Shown: positions 33,512 through 41,100 of the stretch, one piece after another
Layout of the letters: every line of letters begins with the position of its first letter
How positions within the stretch are numbered: position 1 is the first letter of the stretch
Assembly: GCF_000753865.1 (NCBI RefSeq)
Contig: NZ_JQFW01000001.1
Location: 118,639-182,638 of the forward strand
Direction of reading: 5' to 3'
Length of the DNA stretch: 64,000 nucleotides
Source of the DNA: Alteromonas sp. LOR
Lineage (GTDB): Bacteria > Pseudomonadota > Gammaproteobacteria > Enterobacterales > Alteromonadaceae
Notes under the pieces: model-generated
Told to the model about the DNA's origin: nothing
The model's input: only the letters and a program-made list of their open reading frames with translations
Databases searched by the model: none
Position numbers and translations under genes: made by a program

Positions 33512-34636
33512 TTATTGACCACTCATTTTTTGCTTTAACAACTTATAACGCCCTTTCGGTGCATCGTAATCGATATAAGCGCCGTGCAGGTGACGCAATC
33601 CTTTGTTTGGATCGAAGCCTGTTCTGCCGTGTAACACGCGGGTATTGTGAAACATTTGAAGCTGACCAGGCTGTAAGCAGAATTTCCACTCAAACTCTGG
33701 CGAACTCAGTAGCTGACCCAAGCGCTTACGAGCATTGTGAAAAGTAATAAGGTCGTCATCGCTTAACAACGGTAAATTGTCTAAACGCGGGCTGTAGGCA
33801 ATGCCGGTTACTTTTCCGGTCGCATCAGATTCAATAATGGTGCGACGCTCAACCAAATCGACTTCACTATCGAAATGACGAAAGCGCACCGGCACTTCGC
33901 TAAGCATTTTGTAGCCCTCTGGCTGCTCTTTCTTTAGCTGCTCTAATACAGATAAACTGTCCACCAGCGTTGATAAACCTTCACCCGCCTGGTTTTGTAA
34001 GCAGTGCAGTAGTTGAATTCCTGGCATCGGGTCGCGATACGGGTTATCGGTGTGCGGCCCAAGTGGTACCGAGCGATACGCTAAGTCGCTTGAATTAGGG
34101 CGGGAATAAACTTCAAAAGATTTACCAAAATTGGTTTCTCTTACGTGGCCAAAAATCTCGGCAACCTCAATGGTGGCCTCAAGATTCTGCGGCACGTTAT
34201 CAACAATGATAACGCCATAGGTAAGAAACTTTTCAATTCCTGCAATAAGCCCTTTATCGGAATGCAGCGAATGATAGTCCACATGAAAAACCGACTTATC
34301 GATATCACTTTTCCAAGGACGTGGGGCTGGAGCGCCATCAAGATGATCGAAATCGGCGTTAAACTCGCTGAGGTCGTATTCACCGCTGTACCCATCGCTG
34401 AAGGTTAAGCTGGCGCGCAGCTCACTTCTCTTTTCCACCCGTGTGAGTGCTAAATCGGTATCTAGCTGATGCGGATCGAACAGGCGATGTTTGGTTGTCT
34501 TATCCACGTTTTCCGTATCCTGGCAACGCTCTCTTAGCCACAGCGCTGGTAATGAAATTTCTTTGCCATCAATGGAGGCCAGTACGCGAGCTTGTTGTTC
34601 ATCTATGCGGTAATTGAGTGTTTGCACCTGTTGCAC
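33512..34636 (-). CDS. tmpA: Fe(II)/2-oxoglutarate dioxygenase, TmpA-like
   Basis: 374 residues, GTG start with AGAGGA upstream. An N-terminal DUF971-like domain (about 1-95) precedes a TauD-type jelly roll. The iron facial triad is H195 and D197 (GPHTDNPYRDP) and H336 (RVLHGRTGF). Proteins of this layout are routinely named gamma-butyrobetaine hydroxylase. TmpA hydroxylates 2-trimethylaminoethylphosphonate instead, and is encoded beside the HD oxygenase TmpB, as here. The partner gene and the divergent LysR regulator make the phosphonate role more likely than carnitine synthesis; this is inference from context. Confidence 0.78.
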   Translation of the reverse strand: MQQVQTLNYRIDEQQARVLASIDGKEISLPALWLRERCQDTENVDKTTKHRLFDPHQLDTDLALTRVEKRSELRASLTFSDGYSGEYDLSEFNADFDHLDGAPAPRPWKSDIDKSVFHVDYHSLHSDKGLIAGIEKFLTYGVIIVDNVPQNLEATIEVAEIFGHVRETNFGKSFEVYSRPNSSDLAYRSVPLGPHTDNPYRDPMPGIQLLHCLQNQAGEGLSTLVDSLSVLEQLKKEQPEGYKMLSEVPVRFRHFDSEVDLVERRTIIESDATGKVTGIAYSPRLDNLPLLSDDDLITFHNARKRLGQLLSSPEFEWKFCLQPGQLQMFHNTRVLHGRTGFDPNKGLRHLHGAYIDYDAPKGRYKLLKQKMSGQ

Positions 34637-34734
34637 TTTTGATTTTTCCTCTGTGAAATGTCAGGCTGCGAGTATCAAGCAAAATTACCTAGCAACACAG
34701 TAGCTACGACTTATAGGAAACATGCAAATTCATT

Positions 34735-35637
34735 ATGAAGCAGCGCAACGAACCACCAACACTGAATAGCCTTATTGCGTTTGATGCTACCGTAAAGCAC
34801 GGTTCGATGACCCTTGCTGCTGAAGAGTTAGGCATAAGCCAGCCCTTAGTGTCGCAGCGAATACGGGCATTGGAAGAGGTACTGGGCGGTGTATTGGTTA
34901 ATAGGGAACACAAACCTACGTCTCCCACCATGGCCGGCATGAAATACTATAATGAAATAGAAAAGGCCCTTGCCACTATTCAGCGAGCTACCGATAGCGC
35001 AAAAACTGACTTTAACGATTTCAGAACCAAAATTTCTATTAGCGCCTATTTTGGGTTTGCGTTTCATTGGTTAATGCCGAGGCTGCAGCGTTTACAGCAA
35101 GCCTTTCCCGATTACCTATTTGAAATTCAGCCAACAAACAGCTTATCTGATCTTCTCGCCTCCCAAGCAGACATTGTTTTTCACTACTCAAGCTTGGCGG
35201 GTAAATATGAATACGAACATATGATGATTGAGGAAGAGGTGTTTCCTGTGTGCTCACCTGAACTTGCAAACAAGCTGGGCCTTAAAGCTGGACAAAACCT
35301 GACTGATTTAAGCAATATACCCTTGCTTCACAAGGATGTTGACGACCCTCGCTGGCCTAATTGGAAAAGCTGGTCGAAGGGCGTAAAAATAAAGCCTTCC
35401 ACCAACCCTATTGTGTTTCGTTATAACAATTTCCCATTAATTGTTGAGGCCGCTGTGGCTGGGCAAGGTTTGTGCCTTGGTTGGAAAGGCTTAATTACCT
35501 CATTTATCGAAGAGGGAAAGCTCATTCCACTTGGCCCCAGCTTAACGTCGCCAGGCCGTGGCTATACCATTTGCTCCAACTATCACTCCACTTTCGCCAT
35601 AGGCAACGTTATTAAATGGCTGGTGAACGACGCTTAA
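34735..35637 (+). CDS. LysR-family transcriptional regulator
   Basis: 300 residues. The N-terminal winged helix is typical (LNSLIAFDATVKHGSMTLAAEELGISQPLVSQRIRALEE), followed by an effector-binding domain of the type-2 periplasmic-binding fold ending WLVNDA. It is transcribed divergently from tmpA with about 98 bp between starts, the classical arrangement for a LysR activator of a catabolic operon. The inducer would be the phosphonate or one of its products. Its family resembles GcvA-type regulators. No operator is obvious in the gap. Confidence 0.88.
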   Translation: MKQRNEPPTLNSLIAFDATVKHGSMTLAAEELGISQPLVSQRIRALEEVLGGVLVNREHKPTSPTMAGMKYYNEIEKALATIQRATDSAKTDFNDFRTKISISAYFGFAFHWLMPRLQRLQQAFPDYLFEIQPTNSLSDLLASQADIVFHYSSLAGKYEYEHMMIEEEVFPVCSPELANKLGLKAGQNLTDLSNIPLLHKDVDDPRWPNWKSWSKGVKIKPSTNPIVFRYNNFPLIVEAAVAGQGLCLGWKGLITSFIEEGKLIPLGPSLTSPGRGYTICSNYHSTFAIGNVIKWLVNDA

Positions 35638-35729
35638 CCATCAATAAATGAAAAGGCTTTTTCTTTTTGAGAATCATATTGCAAAACGAGCAACGCGAAG
35701 CAGAGAAAAACTAAAAAAGACATGCCTAA

Positions 35730-36626
35730 CTAATAAAGAAAAGCTTGGATAGATACCACGGCATCGCTATTGCCTGATACCGAGTTAGAAGACATTGACG
35801 TCACACTCTTTTGCAGCATAAAGCTGCCTGTTACTACGAGGTATATGCCGAATGCGCGTTTTAGCATATTGGGGTTGAGGTTGTGGGCAAGCTTTGCGCC
35901 TAATGGAGCGGTAAGGAGTGAAACAGCACTTATAGCAATCCAACCGATGGTATTTACGTACCCTAGGGAGCCCAGCGGTAAGCCCGTTTTGCTCCAACCA
36001 ATAATAATAAACCCCAGTGTACCGGGTATGGCTATTAGCGCGCCGAAAGCAGAAGCTGTTCCTATGGCCTGATGAATAGGCCGGTTAGATAAGGTCATGG
36101 TTAACACAGTGATGGTGCCGCCACCAATGCCAAGCAGTGCTGATATACCACCTAAAAATGTGGCAAGCGTTGCTTTGGCGCGCCCCTCTGGCATGGTTTT
36201 ATTTAGTCGCTTGTGGGCAAGCCAATTGGGAAATAAAAAGTGTACCGATAGCAGCAGAACACCCGCACCAAATACTCCCACTAACAGCGACGCGTTGGCG
36301 TCTGAGGCAATCACTAAGCCCACAACAACGCCCAATATAATCCAAGGTGCCCAGCTTTTTACCACAGTAAAATCTACAGCGTTGCGCTTTGAATGAGAAC
36401 GAGCCGCTCGCAGGCTGGTAGTGATAATAGTGGCAAGGGAAGTGCCAATGGCCAAATGCACGGCAACATCTTCCACCACGCCCATCTTGTTAAAAATGAT
36501 AAGTAGAACAGGCACAACAACAAAGCCTCCGCCAATCCCAAAGAGGCCTGCAGTAAAGCCTGCACAGGCGCCAGCTGACAACATGGCAATAAATAACCAT
36601 AGCGTATCAGCTGACAATAGGGTCAT
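35730..36626 (-). CDS. TauE/SafE-family membrane exporter
   Basis: 298 residues with about eight membrane helices in two repeats. The repeat motif is seen as AGFTAGLFGIGGGFVVVPVL near the N-terminus and GGISALLGIGGGTITVLTM in the middle. TauE/SafE proteins are linked to export of sulfite or organosulfonates, but most members lack a proven substrate. Its start shares one base with the end of the beta-propeller gene (TAATG), so the two are translationally coupled. Role in relation to the neighbouring phosphonate genes is unclear. Confidence 0.85.
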   Translation of the reverse strand: MTLLSADTLWLFIAMLSAGACAGFTAGLFGIGGGFVVVPVLLIIFNKMGVVEDVAVHLAIGTSLATIITTSLRAARSHSKRNAVDFTVVKSWAPWIILGVVVGLVIASDANASLLVGVFGAGVLLLSVHFLFPNWLAHKRLNKTMPEGRAKATLATFLGGISALLGIGGGTITVLTMTLSNRPIHQAIGTASAFGALIAIPGTLGFIIIGWSKTGLPLGSLGYVNTIGWIAISAVSLLTAPLGAKLAHNLNPNMLKRAFGIYLVVTGSFMLQKSVTSMSSNSVSGNSDAVVSIQAFLY

Positions 36627-37867
36627 TATTTTACGCCTTCAAAAATCAACTTTTGCACTCGGCGTCCGGTATTAACTTCTGTGGTGTACAGGTTACCATC
36701 GCTATCGGTATCAATACTGTGAAGCCAAGTGAACTGCCCTGGATAGCGACCATTTCTGCCTATTGAACCTAAAAGCGTGAGCGACTCGCGCTCATAAATC
36801 CATATGCGACCATTCATCATGTCGGCCACATAAAGGTAAGTTTCATCAGGTGAAAATGCCACGTCGGTTGCCGAACCTACGCCGCCGGTAGTTGCGGCTA
36901 CCACGAGGTTGTGTTCAAACGAAATATCACCGCTTTTCTCCCGTTTAAAGATTTGAACGCGATTGTTGCGTCTGTCGCAAACATAAATTAAGCCGTCTGA
37001 TGACTGATTAACGCAGTGCACAATGTTGCCAAACAGCGAGTTTTCAACATCGACGCCTTGGGCCTGCGGCTGCGCTGCTTGAGACTGATCAAAAGCGCCT
37101 TCGCGAGTTGGCCCTGTTGGCTTATTGCCGTAAGCCCCCCAGATATGTGCCGCTTTTTTGTCTTCAGCATCAAAAGCCACCATACGGGCATTAATATAGC
37201 CGTCAGAAATAACCACCTCATTGGCATTGGGGTCATAAAAAACATCAGACGGATTGCCTAGCGTTGCATCATCGGCGTTACCGGCTGTTTTTCCTCGCTC
37301 ACCAAATTGCTGGATGAACTTGCCATCGAAGTTGAAGTTAGCCACCACGTGATCGCCTTCACCGTTTCCAGCAATCCAGACTGAATCGTTAGGGTCGACA
37401 TATAAACCATGCACATTTACCGGCCACTGATTAACCCCATCCACTGTGGGCGCATGCGACGCCCCGCCCCACGCGGTGGCGACCTCACCTTGTGGCGTAA
37501 AACGAATAACGTGAGGTGCAGGCTCGCAGCACAACGCCGTTTGTGGCGTGGCAGCTAAGCCTGTATCGAATTTGCCGAGGGAGTTAGGACGCTGCAAAAT
37601 CCATACGTGGTCGTATTTATCAATGGATAGTCCACTTACCTGTCCGAGCAACCATGTATCTGGCAGCGTAGGCCAGTTAGCATCCACAGAAAAGCGAGGC
37701 ATTGGTACACTTCCATTGGGATAAGTTTCAATGGGCACTATCGCTTCAATGAGTCTTTTTTCTTTAGCAGGAGCTACTGAAGGTGAATTACCGTCTTCTT
37801 TCATTGCAGCAAATAAAGGCGTACTCAGTAAGCTGAAGACCATAAGCGTTGATAAAGTGCGATGCAT
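36626..37867 (-). CDS. Secreted NHL-repeat beta-propeller protein
   Basis: 413 residues with a signal peptide (MHRTLSTLMVFSLLSTPLFAA). The body holds repeated NHL-type blades, for example LSIDKYDHVWILQRPNSLGKF, GLYVDPNDSVWIAGN, YVCDRRNNRVQIFKRE and HSIDTDSDGNLYTTEVNTGRRVQK. This resembles the six-bladed propellers of peptidyl-alpha-hydroxyglycine amidating lyase-like proteins. A cysteine pair (TALCCEPAPH) is notable. The enzyme reaction, if any, cannot be read. It forms a two-gene operon with the TauE/SafE protein. Confidence 0.75.
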   Translation of the reverse strand: MHRTLSTLMVFSLLSTPLFAAMKEDGNSPSVAPAKEKRLIEAIVPIETYPNGSVPMPRFSVDANWPTLPDTWLLGQVSGLSIDKYDHVWILQRPNSLGKFDTGLAATPQTALCCEPAPHVIRFTPQGEVATAWGGASHAPTVDGVNQWPVNVHGLYVDPNDSVWIAGNGEGDHVVANFNFDGKFIQQFGERGKTAGNADDATLGNPSDVFYDPNANEVVISDGYINARMVAFDAEDKKAAHIWGAYGNKPTGPTREGAFDQSQAAQPQAQGVDVENSLFGNIVHCVNQSSDGLIYVCDRRNNRVQIFKREKSGDISFEHNLVVAATTGGVGSATDVAFSPDETYLYVADMMNGRIWIYERESLTLLGSIGRNGRYPGQFTWLHSIDTDSDGNLYTTEVNTGRRVQKLIFEGVK

Positions 37868-38224
37868 AACATCACCTCCATAGTGTTAAGGGCAAGGGAT
37901 TTGGACAGACAATATCCTATGGCTAAACATATCGCTTCGCACAAGTTTAACGATGAACCTCCACACTTCTGCGTTATTTCAGTGAAAACGGGAATAGTTA
38001 GTTGCAGACGCTCATTTTTATAGCCCTCCGGTTATGTAGTAACGATACGAGGACAACGTGCCAACATTAACAAGGAAAAAGCAGTTTTAATGCTGGTTTG
38101 GTGCTTATAAAAAGAAGGAGATGTAAAAACGAGGAAGTAAAAAAATGAATTGAGTCCAACGGACCCAATTCATCAAGTGGGAGAGTAAACTTTCAATTTG
38201 ATTCAATTAAATGCAATAGAATGC
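37868..38224. other. Intergenic region between NHL gene and DUF1826 gene
   Basis: About 357 bp without a gene. The left part carries the promoter side of the NHL-TauE operon. The right part holds the terminator of the DUF1826 gene (38139-38173). Nothing else is seen. Confidence 0.5.
38139..38173 (-). terminator. Rho-independent terminator of the zinc operon
   Basis: On the minus strand a 13-bp stem (38161-38173 with 38145-38157, one G-U pair) with a 3-base loop is followed by a run of T (A-run at 38139-38145 on plus). It lies about 50 bp after the DUF1826 stop. Confidence 0.8.
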
Positions 38225-38866
38225 TCACATTGGATCTAATGTGAGTAACACTCTTTTTTCGCCTTTTGCAACAGGACATGAACGATGCACGGCTCCTAAC
38301 GACTCATGCCAAGCCTCACCTTTTAGCATACCTACCTCAAACGCATTCATTGTTTGAATATCGTCGTGTTTGTAGTACATACCAAAATTCGTTTGCGATA
38401 CATGCTGCTGACTTTCAGCAAAAGGCGTTGGGCACAATTGCTCTAGCGGAAGCCACTGAGTTCCAGCACCAAGATAGGTGTTAACAAGGCGCACGGGTAT
38501 ATTGTCCCGATGAAAGCTAGGACACATTGCTGAGGTGAGCGGCACTAGCCGAAGACCCACTTCTTTGCAATCGAACAAGCATGTGAGCATATCGGTCAGT
38601 AAATAAATATCATCGATAACTTCAGCTTTGCCATCGTGCTTAGGCAGCATAGTGTCTAGCTGCTGCTTAAGGGTATTAACCTCAAACACACCTTTTAGGC
38701 CTAACCCTAACGATGTAAAAACCGCCTCAAAGTAACGAGTGATAGCATCATTTTTCTCTCGCTCCCAAATGGTGACGCTTTTTGTATCGCAGATAATATC
38801 GCCAAGTACGATAGGAGACTGTCCACTGCTCCAAGAGCATGTCGTTTTTTCTTTCAATGCAAGCAT
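38225..38866 (-). CDS. DUF1826 protein, zinc-starvation associated
   Basis: 213 residues. The conserved DUF1826 block is visible: CPSFHRDNIPVRLVNTYLGAGTQWL, then GEAWHESLGAVHRSCP. Conserved histidine, aspartate and cysteine residues suggest metal binding. It starts one base after the GTPase stop. Family members are repeatedly found beside COG0523 GTPases under Zur control, but their biochemical role is not established. Ends with a strong terminator. Confidence 0.85.
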   Translation of the reverse strand: MLALKEKTTCSWSSGQSPIVLGDIICDTKSVTIWEREKNDAITRYFEAVFTSLGLGLKGVFEVNTLKQQLDTMLPKHDGKAEVIDDIYLLTDMLTCLFDCKEVGLRLVPLTSAMCPSFHRDNIPVRLVNTYLGAGTQWLPLEQLCPTPFAESQQHVSQTNFGMYYKHDDIQTMNAFEVGMLKGEAWHESLGAVHRSCPVAKGEKRVLLTLDPM

Positions 38867-38867
38867 G

Positions 38868-40067
38868 TTAGTGCCCCCAAGATGGAAATGGATCGGGAAG
38901 TGTTGACCATTCTGCCCTTCCTTTTAACAGGTCGCTTTCGCTCAGCAAGCAATCATTCAAACGATTGATAATGTCTTGCTTATTGAGCCCCTGGCCAATG
39001 AACACCAGTTCTTGTCGCATATCGCCAAAGGGCTCTTCCCATTGCTGCTGTATAGATTCGAGGTACTCGGGATCATCCGGCCACTCCTCTTTCGGTACCG
39101 CTTTCCAGAAAAGGCCGGCTGCTCCATAGCGCGCCATTCCGCCAGCTTGGCTCCAGCTGCCCGCCAAATGTGGGCGTGTTGCTAGCCAAAAGAAACCTTT
39201 GGAGCGGATAAGCTTTCCCGCTATTTCTTTACTGTGTATAAAATCATAGAATTTTTGTGGGTAGAAAGGGCGTCTTGCTTGAAACACAAAACTACTGATA
39301 CCGAACTCTTCAGTTTCAGGGACATGTTCTCCACGCATTTCTTTGAGCCAGCCAGGTGCTAACTGCGCCTTTTCAAAACTGAATCTACCTGTCGCCAATA
39401 CTTTTGCTACGGGCACATTGCCGTTTTTTATGGGTATTTGTTGGGCTTCTGTATTTAGCGTACTCAAAATGCTTTGTAAGCCTTTGAGCTCCTGCTCTGA
39501 TACCAAATCCGTTTTGCTTATCAAGATGACATCTGCAAACTCAACCTGCTCGACCAGTAAATCGGCAATACTGCGATCGTCGTCTTCACCTAAACTTTCA
39601 CCCACTTCTTGAAGTGATTTCGCTTCGTCATAATCTTTTAGAAAGTTTAGCGCATCTACAACAGTCACCATGGTGTCTAGCGTTGCAACGTCTGAGAGGC
39701 TTTCACCCTCTTCATCAGCAAAGGTGAAGGTTTCTGCTACTGGCAGGGGTTCAGAGATCCCCGTGGACTCAATAACAAGGTAGTCGTACTTATTTTCTGC
39801 GGCTAAACGATTAATTTCTTCCAGTAAATCTTCGCGAAGCGTGCAGCATATGCAGCCATTGCTCATTTCAACAAGCTTCTCTTCAGCGCGGTTGAAACTT
39901 ATTTCATTTTGCACCACTGCTGCATCAATGTTGATTTCGCTCATATCGTTAACAATAACCGCAACTTTTAACCCATCTTTATTGTTAAGAATATGATTTA
40001 ACACAGTGGTTTTGCCTGCACCTAGAAATCCAGATAGCACCGTTACTGGTAACTTTTTTTGCATCAT
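38868..40067 (-). CDS. COG0523 GTPase, zinc metallochaperone-like
   Basis: 399 residues. P-loop GFLGAGKTT (13-21), the metal-binding CxCC motif at 72-75 (CICCTL), the ESTGISEP switch and the SKTD base-recognition motif are all present, with a C-terminal CobW-like domain. COG0523 GTPases of the ZagA/ZigA type bind zinc and deliver it to target proteins when zinc is scarce. The Zur-like palindrome upstream and the DUF1826 partner support the zinc role over cobalt or nickel. Confidence 0.88.
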   Translation of the reverse strand: MMQKKLPVTVLSGFLGAGKTTVLNHILNNKDGLKVAVIVNDMSEINIDAAVVQNEISFNRAEEKLVEMSNGCICCTLREDLLEEINRLAAENKYDYLVIESTGISEPLPVAETFTFADEEGESLSDVATLDTMVTVVDALNFLKDYDEAKSLQEVGESLGEDDDRSIADLLVEQVEFADVILISKTDLVSEQELKGLQSILSTLNTEAQQIPIKNGNVPVAKVLATGRFSFEKAQLAPGWLKEMRGEHVPETEEFGISSFVFQARRPFYPQKFYDFIHSKEIAGKLIRSKGFFWLATRPHLAGSWSQAGGMARYGAAGLFWKAVPKEEWPDDPEYLESIQQQWEEPFGDMRQELVFIGQGLNKQDIINRLNDCLLSESDLLKGRAEWSTLPDPFPSWGH

Positions 40068-40162
40068 GCTTTTAGCCTACGTTAGAGCCCAAAGAGTAAA
40101 TTCTAATAGTGAGTCAGCGGAGAACTTTGCATTGAGACTGCTCATTCGCCACCACCAAATTA

Positions 40163-40177
40163 TGTTATAACATAACA
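40163..40177. promoter_or_regulatory. Zur-like operator
   Basis: TGTTAT-AAC-ATAACA is a perfect inverted repeat with a 3-bp centre, matching the core of gammaproteobacterial Zur boxes (GTTAT-N3-ATAAC). It lies about 95 bp upstream of the COG0523 GTPase start. An overlapping perfect 16-bp palindrome (TTATGTTATAACATAA) starts at 40160. Confidence 0.75.
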
Positions 40178-40265
40178 ATAAAGATTTATGTTGTAAATGC
40201 TATAACCACTCTTAAATGGTAATGATGAATTTGATAGTGAGCGAAAATTCGGAGCTATGAGGAGA

Positions 40266-40342
40266 TGGCGCACCTGGCGCGATTCGAACGCGCGACCTTC
40301 GGCTTCGGAGGCCGACACTCTATCCAGCTGAGCTACAGGTGC
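40266..40342 (-). tRNA. tRNA-Arg (anticodon CCG)
   Basis: A 77-nt minus-strand tRNA. The acceptor stem GCACCTG pairs with CAGGTGC, the discriminator is G and CCA is encoded. The anticodon arm is TCGGC-CTCCGAA-GCCGA, giving anticodon CCG for the arginine codon CGG. The T arm has GTTCGAATC. Stands alone. No repeat marking an integrated element is seen beside its 3-prime end. Confidence 0.97.
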
Positions 40343-40588
40343 TAAAAATGACGTTTGTAGAAATTAATGAATGTTAATAAACACATTAGCAAACGCGCCG
40401 TAATGATACTTAGGCCATGGGCAGGCATCAACTAGTTTGTTCTTTTCTTTCAATCTAATCGATGTTCGATTGTTAAAAATCCTTACTTTTTATGGGTAAT
40501 TGGATTCTAATAGTTGTTCAGCCGCCATTTACCGTTATAATCTGGCCAGTTATATTTTAAACAAATTCATCATTGCCTGGAGACAGAT

Positions 40589-40996
40589 GTGAAATTAAAG
40601 ACTTGGTTAACTGTTGCTGCTACGGCGCTAACTATCTTTGCGGCTCAAGCGCAAGAAATGAGTAACGATGAAATTGCAGATCGTATTAAGCCACTTGGTA
40701 AAGTGCACGTTGCCGGTGCAGCTGCACAAGGCGATACCGCTGCTGCAGGCGGAGCAAAATCTGGCGAAGATATTTACAACTCTGCATGCGTAGCGTGTCA
40801 CAGCGCAGGCGTTCTTGGTGCTCCTAAATTTCAGGTAGCCGCTGATTGGCAACCTCGCCTAGACGACCGCGGTCTTGACGGCGTATGGCAAAACGCAATT
40901 AACGGTATTAACGCAATGCCTCCAATGGGTACGTGTGGAAACTGTTCAGAAGACGATATTAAAGCCGCAATCGAGTATATGATTGAAGGTATTTAA
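40589..40996 (+). CDS. Cytochrome c5-like protein
   Basis: 135 residues, GTG start with GGAG six bases upstream (the ATG two bases earlier is out of frame). A signal peptide ends near AAQAQ. The heme c motif is CVACH (67-71), the distal methionine is probably the last M of NAMPPMGTC, and a second CGNC pair is typical of cytochrome c5. It is a periplasmic electron carrier. An alanine/glycine-rich linker (residues 41-56) precedes the heme domain. Confidence 0.9.
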   Translation: MKLKTWLTVAATALTIFAAQAQEMSNDEIADRIKPLGKVHVAGAAAQGDTAAAGGAKSGEDIYNSACVACHSAGVLGAPKFQVAADWQPRLDDRGLDGVWQNAINGINAMPPMGTCGNCSEDDIKAAIEYMIEGI

Positions 40997-41100
40997 ACTA
41001 TTAATTGATAGTTTAAGTTGTTTGAAAAATTAGCGTTTTTTCCGCGGATGGGGTAAGTTAATCCGCTAAATCAAATGTTAATTTTACATTGGCGAGCACA

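Noticed and set aside
33512..34636. Naming the dioxygenase gamma-butyrobetaine hydroxylase (carnitine synthesis)
   Set aside because: No carnitine-related genes are near, and the directly adjacent HD oxygenase fits the TmpA/TmpB pair better.
40266..40342. tRNA-Arg as an integration site for a genomic island
   Set aside because: No integrase and no duplicated tRNA end were seen on either side; neighbours are housekeeping genes.
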